This document shows, in pieces, positions 11,198 to 23,149 of a stretch of 64,000 nucleotides of DNA. Position 1 is the stretch's first letter; the number at the start of each line of letters is the position of its first letter. The notes under the pieces were generated by a model. It did not search any database. It was not told the origin of the DNA and saw only the letters and a list, made by a program, of their open reading frames with translations. Origin of the DNA: Agelaius tricolor (lineage: Eukaryota > Chordata > Aves > Passeriformes > Icteridae); NCBI GenBank assembly GCA_023055355.1, contig JALJCS010000001.1, forward strand, positions 99,247,381 to 99,311,380. Direction: 5' to 3'. The position numbers were made by a program, and so were the translations under genes.

Positions 11198-11304
11198 TGG
11201 TTCTTCAATACAATGCTTGCCTCGTTTGGCTTAATTTCATTCCTGACCATCCATTATTATTAAAAGAACTCCTCGCAGTTTCCCACAGTGGAACGCGACA
11301 AACA

Positions 11305-11804
11305 GGATCAGTGCATTTCAGTGTTTCTTATATTTTAAATCTTTCTGGATTGTTTACTCATGGCTTCCTGTAATTACATAGTTAATTCATCCTCTTCTGA
11401 GAAATTTTAGGAACATTTTTACAACAATGATGCTTATGTGAGCATGGTCCCACTTAAGTAGAACTTTACACAAAATTCAGAACTGTTGATTTTAAAAAGA
11501 AAACTTTCAGATATCTCAGGACCATGGTCAAAAGGCTGATATTTTTATAATATTTTTTCTGGTCATCACTATTTAATAAACCCTTAGATTCAGACAAGAA
11601 ATATTTGCATACCAGAAGATAATTGGAAACAACATTCTGCTTCTTCTAATTAATCAAAATAAGTGCTGTCAGAGGTTTTTTTTTTATATTTCACATTGTC
11701 TACCTCTCCTTTTATGTTCTCAGACAAAAGTAAATCCAGTTTTTGTTTTATAATGGTGTCAGTAAAACGAATAAAACAAACAAAACTCAGACTGACTCTG
11801 TAAC
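11305..11804. other. AT-rich unique sequence, nothing recognised
   Basis: No gene, RNA or repeat family recognised between the LTR and the next CR1 copy. Confidence 0.5.
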
Positions 11805-12650
11805 TTTCTGAGTAATGAAACACCAAGGTGAACAAGATCTGTAGGATGGGATGGCATCTAGAGGGATGTGGACAAACTTGAGAAGTGCACCTATGGGAAT
11901 GTCATGAAATTTAGCAATATCAAATACGTAGTGTTGCACCTGGGTCAGGACAACCCTTGCTATCAGCACAGGCTGGGGGATGAACAGATCAAGAGCAGCT
12001 CTGCCAAGAAGGGCTTGGGTGGATGACAATGGGCACTCCTGGGCTGTGGTGGATGGGCAATGTGCACTCCTGGGCTGCACCCAAAGCAGCATGGCCAGCA
12101 GGGAGAGGGAGGTGATCCTGCCCCTCCACTCCAATCTTATGAGACCCCACCTGCACTGCTGCCTCAGTTCTGGGGTCCTCAGCACAGGAAGGACATGGAC
12201 CTGTTTGAGTGAGTCTAGAGGAAGGCCACCAAGTTGATTAGAGGGATGGAGCACCTCTCCTATGAGTAAAAGCTGAGGGAATTGGGATTGTTCAGGAAAA
12301 GAGTAGGCTTCAGGTGCCCTAATTGCAGCCTTCCAGCACCTGAAGGGAGCCTACAAGAAAGATGGAGAGAGAGGTTTCACAAGAGCACAGAGTGGCAGGA
12401 AGTGGGAATGGCTTCAAACTGAAAGAGGGGTTTGGATTAGATATTAGGAAGAAATTCCTTCCTGTTAGGATGGTGAGACACTGGAATAGGTTGCCCATGG
12501 TAGGAAGTGTTTAATGCTGGGTTAGATGGGGTCTGAGCACCCTGGTCTAGTGCAAGGTGTCCCTGCCCATAGCAGGGAGGTTGGAAGTAAATGACCTTTA
12601 AGTTCCTGCCAGTCCAGGCCATTCTATGATCATGATGATTCTGGGATTCT
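11805..12650 (+). mobile_element. CR1 LINE 3' segment, plus strand, with 3' tail
   Basis: About 840 bp collinear with the CR1 3' half. Blocks include 'GTTGCACCTGGGTCAGGACAA' (about 11932), 'CAGCACAGGCTGGGGGATGA' (about 11963), 'GAGAGGGAGGTGATCCTGCC' (about 12103), 'GTTCTGGGGTCCTCAGCAC' (about 12167), 'GGAAGGCCACCAAGTTGATTA' (about 12220), 'CACCTGAAGGGAGCCTACAAG' (about 12338) and 'GAGACACTGGAATAGGTTGCCC' (about 12475). It ends in CATTCTATGATCATGATGATTC (about 12619), the CR1 tail. An internal duplication of about 30 bp (12021-12076) repeats GCACTCCTGGGCTG. Frames on either strand are broken. Confidence 0.93.
12021..12076. repeat. Imperfect 30-31-bp tandem duplication inside CR1
   Basis: GGATGACAATGGGCACTCC (from 12021) is followed by GGATGGGCAATGTGCACTCC (from 12051), each continuing into TGGGCTG. 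Standard CR1 has one copy of this stretch. Confidence 0.8.
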
Positions 12651-12651
12651 A

Positions 12652-12915
12652 CGAATTTGGATTTTTGCAGATATGAGGGAGGTAATTGGAAGGGTAAAGG
12701 TGAGAAAATGTGTGGGTTTACATAAAGACAGTTTGATACATAAAGTCAAAGCTGTACATGCAAGCAAAGCCAAACAAGAAATTCCCCCACTGCTTCCCAT
12801 TAGCAGGCAAATGTTCAGACATCCCCAGAAAGAAAAGTTCCAGCATGCATAAAGGCTGCTTGGGAAGACAAATGCCCTCACTATGAACATCCTCCATTTC
12901 TCCTAAGATGTCAAC
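12652..12915 (-). mobile_element. LTR fragment, minus strand (same family as the copy at 37.3 kb)
   Basis: The reverse complement of this segment aligns with 37290-37550. In the same order on the coding sense of the element are: a 'GGCATTTGTCTTCCCAAG' block; 'GGGGATGTCTGAACATTTGCCTGC' against GCGATGGCTGAACACCTGCCTGC; GGGAAGCAG against GGGAAACAG; TTTGGCTTTGCTTG in both; 'CAAACTGTCTTT' against TAACTGTCTTT; and TTTTCTCAC(C/T)TTTA in both. The family matches a widespread avian ERV LTR I know by sequence but cannot name with certainty. It lies immediately beside the tail of the CR1 copy. An 86-codon minus frame here is a by-product. Confidence 0.82.
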
Positions 12916-15900
12916 CTAGTAACAACATCATATACTCATTATTTTCTATAGACACCTTAGTAATGTCATTGATAAATTTTAATGTATTTATGCTATATGA
13001 GAGAACTATATGCTGTCTTTGAAATTTTACTTTGCCACCTGGGATGATCAAACCCTAACCTGAATAACACTAGCTGCAGGTTTGAAAAAAAGAATTAAAA
13101 AAAAAAAAAGAAATAGAGAAAACAACTAAGTTATGGTATTAAATTTCAGTAAGTATTTAAAACTGACAATCTTGGGTTTTAGCTAGAAAGTAATGGTATA
13201 GATATAATATAGTTTAAATAGTGTAATCTTAGGGAAAATACAGGTAGAAAGGAAATAGCAAGAAAATAAAAAGAAGCACAGCTAATAATTGTTCCAGTGA
13301 TTTAGGGAAAATTTCTAAGATCTTTTCTGAAAGGCTGAGAATATTTGTTTGAAAACAGGAAATTTTTTAATGAGTTTCTGAGAAATAGATAAAATATTTG
13401 AGTTTTCTTCACTGTAAAAGTAAAAAGTTTGGACCTTAACATCTATACAAAAAAAACTAATTTCAACTATATATTTACTTTTTTATATAGATTTTGTTTT
13501 ACTGACTTCACCTGGAAACTGAAACTACCTCTATCTTACAGGGAAAATGAAAAAAATCAGAGAAACTCTTTCTTTTCTGCAACTATATAAATAAAAGTTT
13601 TCTCAAGACCAGTAATTCCATTTTTGAGCCTGACCACTAAAAAAAAGATTGTTTTTCTACACCTATTTATTGAAGGTTTGGGGATTTTTGTTTGTGTTTT
13701 TGGGTTTAGTTTTGTGTTTTGGTTTGCTTTTTTACATCCAGATTTCAAAATGCAGGTATTTAGATAACTGGAATTGTTTTGGTATAAATTATTTAGTTTG
13801 TATTCTAAATGTGCTTGAAAATTCTGATAAGACTCAATGAAATAGCATATTAAAAATTCCAGTGTTTTTACATACCTAAAGAAGATAGAGAATCCAACAG
13901 TTAAATAGTTGCTGTTGCAGTAAAACAGATACTTTTTCAAGCGAGAATTATAATGTACATTGTTTGTTGTTCTCCTGCAGCAGATTCCTACAAGGCAATC
14001 TTTTACACTCATGACTGGTGACTTTAAAGAAAAATCAAGATTACACAATGTAGTCTTTTCATTTCTTCAGATAAGAAATTCCCAGATATGGACAAGTCCA
14101 GCTCATTTATTTACTGCAGTGAGCAGTTTATGCTTGTTTTTTCTCTAATGGAAACAAAATTAATATATCACATATCTTTTCTTCTGATAATTATGCATAT
14201 GTTCAGAATTTTACCCTTGAATAACTTCCATATTGCACATACCAATTGCAATCTGACAGCTTGTTTAACGAAACACAATTGCAGTTCAGCTGGAAATCTC
14301 ATTTCTAAATGGTACTGTAATGAGAAATTTGCAGGGCAGTTTTTGGGTTACTTTGCTTTAGGTTTAACTTTGAAATGACTGATTGAAGATCAGGATTTAC
14401 ATACTTCTTAATCACCGCTAGTGAGTTGAATAAAGACTTTTATTTTCTCCTACTTTATGCTTAGTATGGGAAGTATTTTTCTTATGTTCATTTAGAGTAA
14501 AATTTAAATAAATAACTATTTTCAGGCTACAAGATTCACAGTTTTATTTATCTGATAGATTGTTTTCCAAAAATAGCATATTTGACTTTATGAGACCAAA
14601 AAGGAGTCAAATTTTTAAAATATATTATTTTTAGGATCAAGTTCAGAATAGTTCAATTATTTGAAGTTACTAGTTGATTACTCTTTTGTAGGAAAAAAGG
14701 TCACCCTTTTGATCTGTTCTTTCTGTGTAGGAAACTCATTCAGTGCCCCCACTTTTATGTCTTCTACTAAGCTGAGTTCTCTATCACAAGGCATCCCTAC
14801 CAAGGTCAATGGATTTTTGCAAGACAATATTACAATCTGTTCCCTTTATGACTCAGTCATGATAAACTGTTCCAGGAAAGTGTGAAGAGAAAAGTACAAG
14901 AAGTCTTTCTGATCTCTGCTTCCTACTACACTGTTCAAAGACACTAGAACAGTAACACAGCCTCAAGAAGTAACAGGATTTCCTGCATTTGGGCTACATC
15001 CACATATGTACAGGACCAAGAATGTAATATCTTAAAATCGCTGGAAATTATTTTTTAATAGCTGAGTTACTTTAGTATGCACTCATCCCTTGGCTATGGC
15101 AATTTAGTACATGTGTGGCTTGTGGTTGGTTTGGGGTTTTTTTTTGCCTGTCATATACTGCAGGTCTTTGCTGCTACCTGTGCAAATGAGTCAGAAACTT
15201 TTTTTCTACAACACTTTAAATACACACGCTTTCTGTAATTTTGTTTGCAGTCATCTATGACTTCAGAAAGGTAGATCAATTTATTACAATAAAAGTGTTT
15301 GCAATATTTATAAATACTGAATTCTACCTTTTTTTTTTTTTTTTTTGTCTTTTATATATTATGGACACATGGCCTATTATTAAAAGACTAAAAGGGAATA
15401 AAAGCAAACTTTGATCATGTTGGATTAAATAATGCAGAAAGAAGCCTAAAGAATACTTGATGCAAACATTGATTTCTATGTGTCTTTCACTCAGAAAATA
15501 AATTCTTCAGTTTAATTTTGGTAGTTTACTTCCAGGTGAAACATGTAAAATCAAATTTTAATGTAAATATCATTTTGCTTTCTTTTGCATTTTCATCTTT
15601 TTCTCATGCTATGATCTAATGAACATACCAGGCCTTTGATATGACTTTAAAGGAAATTCAGGCCTACCAATGGAATTGCTGTTATCCCTCTTACTAATCA
15701 AATTTCTTTTCCATGAGTAGAGTGGTGCAAGGACTTTAACTACTTTTTCTTTTGGTATTAATTTTTGCTTAGAGGTTTCTGAATCACTGAGAGCAGCACA
15801 GGAGGCCTTGGGTAATAGGATGCTTATTCCACAGGAAGAAACCCCACTGATAGCCCGCCCAGCTGGTGCTGTGAGCCATGGTAGCGCCTGACACACAGAA

Positions 15901-17361
15901 AATGCTGCTCTGCACTGCTTCAGAGCCCCTGACATTAGTTCCACCATAGATTACAGGGAAGATGAGGCCCTAAGAACCAGATTTCTGGAAGCTGAGGAAG
16001 ACTAGTTAATACCAAATAATAAAATAATTTAGATTTTCCTGGTTCATATTAAAGGCATATTTAGATCTAGGTGATAAAAAACAAATAGCTTACATGTAAT
16101 TTAGTCTCTGATCAGTAGCTGAAGAGTGTCACAGAACCCAAAATGTTGTTACATTGCTGCAATCACTGCCTGTTATTATCACCCAAAGTTTTCTAGGAAA
16201 TCTGTAGCCATTTCTCACCCCTGATACTGACAAACTTCCTAATAATTCTTCATTCCATTATCATAAGCTACATAAAACAGAAATAAAGTAGAGGGTATAA
16301 GTCAAATTTAGAAAGAAGAAAAGAATTTTAAAATGCAACCATCTAAAAAAGTTTAGGAAGTGAAACTGACAAAACATTGCAAATTTAACTATAAAGCCAG
16401 TAACCCGAAATTCATTGGTGTTATAGATCAATAAATGCCTTATTTTTAGTCTGAATAGTAAAATATACTATATCTCTATTGTGTGCAGGTAACCAAATTC
16501 ATCAATGTAACTGTTTTTTGAAAAGCATTGTTAAAAAGTAAAATACAAATATTACCATATTGTTTTCCTCAAGTCGGGGAAAGGATTAAATGCATTAAAT
16601 TTATTTCAACTCACTTCTAGTGAATGACTCCATGAATGTAATAAATTTACAGACATCCAAAGTACAATATCAGCAGTTAGGAAGCCTTTAGTTAACACAG
16701 ATTCATTCATTGCATATCTATGTAAAACATGAACTAAATTCCATGAACAATGAATTTTTTAAAAAAAGGGTTAAAATTTTGATGTACACTTCCATTAAAA
16801 ATTCTGCAAGATGGAGTCTTTAATAGTACCTAAAGTCTCAAGTTAAAGGTTCAGGTTAAAAAGTTATATTTAACAGAATAAACTACTGTGGAGAGAGATA
16901 AGTACATGTAGAAAGGGAAAAGATTTTATCTTATTTTCTCTTCTGATCTGGAACAAGTAACCTGTGAGATCCGGTTCTCCCCTCAGGAAAGTGAAGATTT
17001 GCATTATGGTTTTTTTTGTGGTCCTCATCACCATATTTTTGAGGTACTTCATCTGAAAAAAGGTCAAGGCTTTCCTTTGCCTAGACAAGTTAAAATTCTT
17101 AGTGTATTTCTCAGGTACAGAAATAATATCACAATCTCAGAGGCCAAATGTGACAATTTTCCATCCACAAGAAAAATGTATTGAGAAGATAAACCTTTCT
17201 GGACAGAATTTAACGACAACCCTTTATAGCTTTGTGTTATAGTGGCAAGATTTTAAATTTCCTTTATCTAACAGAATGCAGAAAGATAGCATTATCATTC
17301 ATTCCTGAATACTTTGGTTTATATGTCGCTTATCTTTGGCTAGATGTTGTATGCACTGATA
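12916..17361. other. AT-rich unique sequence, nothing coding recognised
   Basis: About 4.4 kb with AT-rich composition and no repeat family recognised. It holds a G/T-rich patch at about 13677-13732, T18 at 15329-15346, and a 163-codon minus frame (13557-14048) rich in Asn, Lys, Tyr and Phe with no domain, which is what chance gives in AT-rich DNA. A 112-codon minus frame at 15609-15947 is also unrecognised. Confidence 0.5.
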
Positions 17362-17500
17362 TCCTTATAAGTAGTTCAGTTGGCTACAGCAGGGTAATAA
17401 CATTATGGTCGTGTGTTCAAGCCCCATGCAGGTCATTTACTTAAGAGTTGGAGTTGATCATCATTGTGGGTCCCTTCCAACTCAGAATATTCTGTAAAAT
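17362..17500 (+). mobile_element. tRNA-Ile-derived SINE with CR1-like tail (TguSINE1-like)
   Basis: A tRNA-like head is followed by a CR1 3' tail. The A-box-like TAGTTCAGTTGG is at 17372-17383 (tRNA-Ile has TAGCTCAGTTGG). The anticodon-arm text CAGGGTAATAACATTATGG resembles the GTGGTGCTAATAACGCCAAGG region of tRNA-Ile. The B-box-like TGTTCAAGCCC is at 17414-17424 (consensus GGTTCGANNCC). The tail from about 17447 (GTTGGAGTTGATCATCATTG, then TGGGTCCCTTCCAACTCAGA) is CR1 3' sequence, as needed for mobilisation by CR1 reverse transcriptase. It is 5' eroded with a few small deletions, so it is not a functional tRNA gene. Structure matches zebra finch TguSINE1; a songbird marker. Confidence 0.87.
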
Positions 17501-20329
17501 ACCACCATCTTAAGAGGAAGATATTGTCCCATTTTAACTACAAGCTGCACAGAAATTAATTTCACTCAAAAAAAGCAGAGATTCTGAATTAAAAAACTTA
17601 CTACTCCATGATCTATTGTAAATACTGATTTTTCAGTATTTATTGTAAAATTATTGGCAAATTATGTTCTCCTAATTTAGAAAGTTAAATTTTTGAACCT
17701 AGGGTCTTTGAATGAGTTTTCTCTCAGGTATGTATATTTTTATCTTCCAGCCCCCAGGCTGTGGAATTTGTAATGTCTTTTTCTCTCCATATACTCTTAG
17801 AAACCCAATCAATTAAATCATCCATTTTGATTCTCAACCATTTCACTCAATCCCGAAGATAACAGCATTGTAAGTCTTCACATTCTTGAAAATCATTTTT
17901 ATCAATCACATTCATTCTCAACCTCCGTATCTTGGTGCCTCCTATCAGTTAGCATTGTAATAGCCAAGAAAAATCCATATTTAGCATGTTTGTGATAAAA
18001 ATAATTGAAAACAAATGGCTTACAAAATATTCATCTGCTTGAATGGTTTTTGATGGATCAACATGTCCTTATAAAGGTCTAGTGAGGAAAAATCCATAAT
18101 GCACGTAGGCAATCTATCACACGTTTTAAAAACAGCTTATGTTTTTCCTAATCTCTACCTAAAGTCCCATTTGATGCAATTTACATCCATTACTTCCAGT
18201 TTGCTTGACTGTGAGTATGCAAAACACTTTAATTTTTATCATTGGTGTTTGCAACCATATTTTTGTGTATTTGAAAAAGGTTATAACCTCCTCCTTGCCT
18301 CTCCACCCATGTAAGTCAAATGCTTTCAAACTGTTCTTGTAAATTACATTTTTATAGCCCTGGCTTTCCCCAGCTGATCTATACACTAGAGACAGAGTAT
18401 ACACTATAATTTAACAAGTTCAGGTACAGAAAAACTATTACCCTTACAGACACCACATAATTGTACACCTCAACCTAATATTTATCTTTTTTTTCAGAAT
18501 AGCAAACTAGTTCAATAGTAGTTCACCACAGTTTACTTTGTATCTTAATCCCCAAATCCTGCTCTGGTGATTGCAATTTACCCTCACTCCGCTCTTCCCG
18601 TTTCTGAAATCATTTGTTCCATAAGTGCAGAATTATGCCTTTGACTTCATTAAACCTTTTTCTTCCTAACAGTTTTCCAGTCTCAAAATGATTGAAATTC
18701 TAATCCATTCCTGCTACTGAAATTTCCTCCATTGTGGTAATGTATACAGATTTAATAAATATTAATAGAGTACTGAATAGTATTGAATAGTACTGGATAG
18801 AACCCAGGAGAAGAGCATCTCAGTAGGTCCTTTCAGTTTAAAGTGAACCATTGCTGACACTTTATAGTTTTTAATCTATCATTCTAGATTAGTTATACTA
18901 TTTGTCAAGGATTAACTTTTGAAAATTCTAAGGTGCTATAATATAAATCAAATGGACAAAAGGTTTGTCAGTCCACAGGTAATGTAAACTATATTTTTAA
19001 TGTGTGTATTTTCTCTTCCTGTCTGATGGCTTGTGGTTTAGGTTTTGAAACTGCGTAGGTCTCAACTGAAGCCATTTCATATTCATATGCAATATAACAA
19101 TATAAATGTGTTCATTTTGTCATAGAGATTATTGTTTTTTCATAAATATCCATATTTCTATAGATTAAATTTATAAAGTTTTTGACAAAAATGAAAAAAT
19201 CCAAAAACTTTTAAAACCATTTTGCTACACTGGAATTACTACTTTCAATTCTTTAAGTAGTGAAAAACAAAGCATGTGTCTAGACATTTCCATTTACAGG
19301 AAAATATGTAAATGGCATAACAGCTGTATTGAATTAGGAAACCAACTAGTAATAAAAGAAGAACTTTTGGGACCATTTTAGCAAGTAAAGGTTAGGAAAA
19401 AAATAGTATAAAGTGAATTATAAAGTGGCATTCTGTAATAGAAATATCATGTCAGAGTTCTTACTGTATTTGAGTATTACTTACAAAGAGCTCATTATGG
19501 CAAAAGAAACCCTAAAGCAAATAAAAAAACTTTATAATACTGTGTATTTCACATGGTACAGTACTGGATCAAAATTAAAGAAACTTTAACTATTATCAAA
19601 TTTAAATTAAAATTTGTATTAGTTCAAGAACATGTATTACTATATAATTGTATTTCCGTTTCTTTTCTTATCCTTTCTTATCAGTTGAAATATAATTTCC
19701 ACAGTATTTTACCCAAAGAAGGAAATAATCAGAGTTGTGTGTTTTTTGACAAAAAGAATACTTGAAAATGCCTTGAAGCTTTAACTAAGAAAACTAAGAA
19801 AACAGCAAAATTAATTTACAGTGTAAATGACAGTATATTCTCACTGCACACATTCAAAATATCAGGAAAGAAGGATCCATAGGAAATGTCCTCTGATGAT
19901 AGATGCAAGAGATCTTAGAGGAAGGATAGATAGCAGCAGTAGGATCCTCTCATCTTGGTGACCAGAGGTCGACAGCCCTGATTCAGCCCAGCTGCTTTGC
20001 CAAGAGCACTTCACTCCGTGCCATCACATCCCACACTCATTGCAGCCATCAAACAGTTTAATGATTGGCAGAGCTGGGTTCATGAACTGAAATGGGCAGA
20101 TGTTCTCTATTTATTTGCTGTCTATTTTTATGAATTTGCAATTTTACATATTTTTCATTTTCAATAAATGGTGTTGATTGCAGAGTGTCTTACCCTGTGG
20201 AATAGAAAAACAGAAAAGCAGAGTTGAAAATTAGTTCTACAGCTTTGAACAATTTTAAGCAAATTTTCAATCATATATATCGCTATTAAATTCAGAGACA
20301 TATGTCAAATGCAACACCATTTAGCAGCA
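17501..20329. other. AT-rich unique sequence with one GC-richer patch
   Basis: No gene recognised. At about 19860-20170 there is a less AT-rich patch followed by AATAAA at 20163-20168 and a TGGTGTTGATTG stretch, which resembles a transcript 3' end (see findings). Confidence 0.5.
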
Positions 20330-20495
20330 TGTCTAATATCACTGGAAGTCCTCAAGGACAGGTTGAATGAGGGCTTTGAGCAACCTTGACACCTAGGGAA
20401 AATGTTCTATGGTGGTGGCTGGGGGCATGGGTTAGACTAGATGAACTTTAAGAAGATCCCTTCTTACTCAAATAATTTTATGATGCTATGATTCT
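20330..20495 (+). mobile_element. CR1 LINE 3' tail fragment, plus strand
   Basis: About 165 bp of the extreme CR1 3' end: 'CACTGGAAGTCCTCAAGGACAGG' (about 20341), 'GGCTTTGAGCAACCTTG' (about 20372), 'GTTAGACTAGATGAACTTTAAG' (about 20431), then ATTTTATGATGCTATGATTC, the tail repeat. Typical 5'-truncated CR1. Confidence 0.92.
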
Positions 20496-21760
20496 TATGA
20501 CTTCAGTATAACATATCTTAGTGTTCAGCCTTGTGTGAATCATGATACAGTTTTGGAGAGTGCTTTCATGCATACTTAAGTCTAACACTTCAGTACTTAC
20601 CAAATTTCTTTTGGTTGCCCAAGCAGAAACCCCTCATAACAGCTATTGTACAGTCCCCCCAGAAGATGCACAATTATATAATCTGAAATACATGTTTAAA
20701 TTCTTGAACATTTCTTCGTCTTATCTTATAGCAGTGGTAAGTATTGTGGCATTTAAAATATTTTGGAGGCAGCATCCACAAAATTGCCTCCACAGACTGT
20801 TATGACTCAATATCTTCCAGGTTACTTGCTTAAAAAAATCTTCTGAAAATATCTTCATGGTCAGAGAATGGTTTCCTCTGCTTTGAAGGACCCATAAAGT
20901 CCTAAAGAAACTTTGTGACTGGAAAAGTGGAATTCAACCATCTTACTGTTAGTACAATCTTCTGAATGTACACATGCAAGAACCAACATTTTGCCTGTAA
21001 TATCTTAGCCCAGGAGGACTGAAACCATCATTTAGCAATTCCATCACCAACTGTGTTCAGTGAAAAATGTGCTTTCAGTAATATATATATCATAGTATAA
21101 TATACCTCAACTACTTTTACTTCAACCACCAAAATGCTGTTTTTCCTTTTGAACACATATTTTTGCTTTCTTGTGTGTAATCAGCTTTTTCTTAAAATGA
21201 ACATGATAATTTTCATAGGAATTACAAGGAATTACAAATACCTGTGTATGTCACAGCTGGAGTTCACAAGGTGAAATAAGATTTAAGTGAAACTAACTTA
21301 TTTTGCAATTACTTTCTGTACTAAGCCCCCTCTCATGCTTGATGTATAAAGGGATGCTTCACATTCAGCTTGATGAATTTTACACTCTTAAATTTTGGAG
21401 TTATACAAATGATAGCAGAAGCTGTTGGCAGTTTTTAAATAAAACATTATAAGCACATTATATAATTGTAAAATTTATCTATTTATTGATCTATGTTTTT
21501 TTAAATCACTAAAGAATGTAGTTTTATGTATCTCAAAACCACCTAAGGTAATCTAAGGTTTATTTAGAAAAATGGTTGATTTTTTATTATGTATAAGGGG
21601 ATTTGAACTTTTATATCCCAGGAAATTTCCAAGTTGTAGAGTCTTCAGTGGAACTGTTATTGTCCTTACAGCTGTCATAGGTTTTACAAAGAACTATTTC
21701 CTCTGTGCACCTTTTACATTCCCACGGTGCTGTAGCACTACTGCCTTGGGCTTGACACTA

Positions 21761-21799
21761 AGGTAATTCACTTAGGTAATTCACTTAGGTAATTCACTT
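21761..21799. repeat. 13-bp unit, three perfect tandem copies
   Basis: AGGTAATTCACTT at 21761-21773, 21774-21786 and 21787-21799, identical in all three. Confidence 0.95.
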
Positions 21800-22277
21800 A
21801 GTCATCTCACATCTCTAACCATGAACTTTGAAAATTTCTGTTAAGTACATGAACAAAAAATATAATGCTGCTGCTTTTGCACTTTGCTATGAAACACCTT
21901 ATACCATTTCTTTATTAAAAGCTTCCTAAAATCTCTTTATTCTTTCATATTACTTCTTCAAAGATTTAATATACTGTAACTAAATGTGTTTTCTACTTAG
22001 TGATAAGCAATTATTATTCATTATATTCACTAGTTTTTCTATCAGTCTGTTTTGCTTTAGGATTTAGCAACAAATTCCAAACAATTAAAGATCAGTTATA
22101 ATGCCCTTGCAGGGGAAACTTCACATGTAGGTTTCTAATTTAAACACATGTAATCAATTGTCTGTGATCCTTTGACTTTCCCTTTTAAACACCTTCCACT
22201 TATTGGTGGACAAACTTCTAATGGATGATAGAAAAGTTGCCTGGAATTTAGAAAAGATGCACTTAACATCTATGTTG

Positions 22278-22320
22278 CACGACATCTACGTAAATGATGC
22301 ACGACATCTACGTAATGATG
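22278..22320. repeat. 22-bp tandem duplication with one base missing
   Basis: GCACGACATCTACGTAAATG (22278 on) is repeated at once as GCACGACATCTACGTAATG (22300 on). The copies differ by one A. Each holds two CpGs, which is unusual in this AT-rich stretch. Confidence 0.92.
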
Positions 22321-23149
22321 ACCTATATCTAAATTCTGGGCTTTTTCCAAAAAATGCAGTTGTAGCTGCAGAAATTTGTCTAAAGCAATTAATTGACTTT
22401 TACAAAAAAAAAAAAAAAGGTATTTTAATTGGAAAATAAAATTAAATAGTAGAGACAGTCTTTTGTAAGGGGTGCCTCTTCATGAGAGTCATAGTTTAGA
22501 AACAAATCCATTTCCCCATTATCTTCACCAACACCCTGGTGTGCCATGCAGTCTGCTTCCAGACTGCTAAAGCTGAGTTCCTTTTAGGTAAAAATAACAT
22601 GGAAGAATGATTCCAGGGGATTACATCTAATGGACATCAACTGCTGACAACCACTAATTTCAAAGGACCAAATCAGAAATTGTTTAAAGTCTCTAATGTG
22701 GATAATGTAGATACCAGTTCTACCAGTAAAGTTGTCTATTTCCCCCAAAATGGATAAAATACAAGAGAAAAAAATATTTTTTGTGCCCTTTGGCACAAAT
22801 ATTCTGAAAGAAAATACTAACTGGGAAAAAAACCAAATCATTAAACATGCTGTTCAAGTACTAAGCTTATCCATTTTGATACAGGATTTCACTGTAAGTA
22901 TGATCTTAATGTAATAACATGAATATCAGTTAAACTATATATCTGCACAGTTTCTATAAGAGAAGTGTATTGAAATGCCATTACAATCCTACTGGCATAT
23001 AAAATTTAAAAAATCCCTAAAAAGTAGATATATATTGTAGTAGTTACTTTTCCAGAGGCAATGATACAAGTTTGGGTGTAGGATCTTATACATGTGAATG
23101 ATTGTTATTGTTCAGAATCCTCCAAGTACAGCACAAGAGAAAAAAAAGC

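Larger units (their letters stand above)
10383..11304 (+). mobile_element. Solo ERV LTR of about 920 bp, plus strand, well preserved
   Basis: A GC-rich island in an AT-rich setting, starting TGTGAGGAGCC at 10383. It holds a TATA-like CATAAAAAG at 10699-10707 and the polyadenylation signal AATAAA at 11192-11197. It ends near 11300 with GGAACGCGACA. The text from about 11160 (CATTACCAATAAATGG, then TTTGGCTTAATTTCATTCC and CCCACAGTGGAACG) matches my recollection of a songbird ERV LTR 3' end. No primer-binding site or gag sequence follows, so it is a solo LTR. I could not find a convincing target-site duplication, so the exact ends are uncertain. Its low apparent decay and retained CpGs suggest it is younger than the CR1 copies. 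Confidence 0.78.

Noticed and set aside
9495..11304. One provirus bounded by the two plus-strand LTRs
   Set aside because: The two LTRs do not resemble each other, and the roughly 420 bp between them shows no primer-binding site or gag/pol sequence.
13557..14048. 163-codon minus-strand frame as a gene
   Set aside because: Product is dominated by Asn, Lys, Tyr, Phe and Ile, as expected from AT-rich DNA. No domain, signal peptide or splice context is seen.
15609..15947. 112-codon minus frame as a gene or processed pseudogene
   Set aside because: No recognisable protein similarity, no poly(A) remnant on the correct side and no target-site duplication seen.
17362..17434. A functional tRNA-Ile gene
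   Set aside because: The head has small deletions, altered A- and B-box bases and poor acceptor-stem pairing, and it runs straight into a CR1 tail. It is a SINE head.
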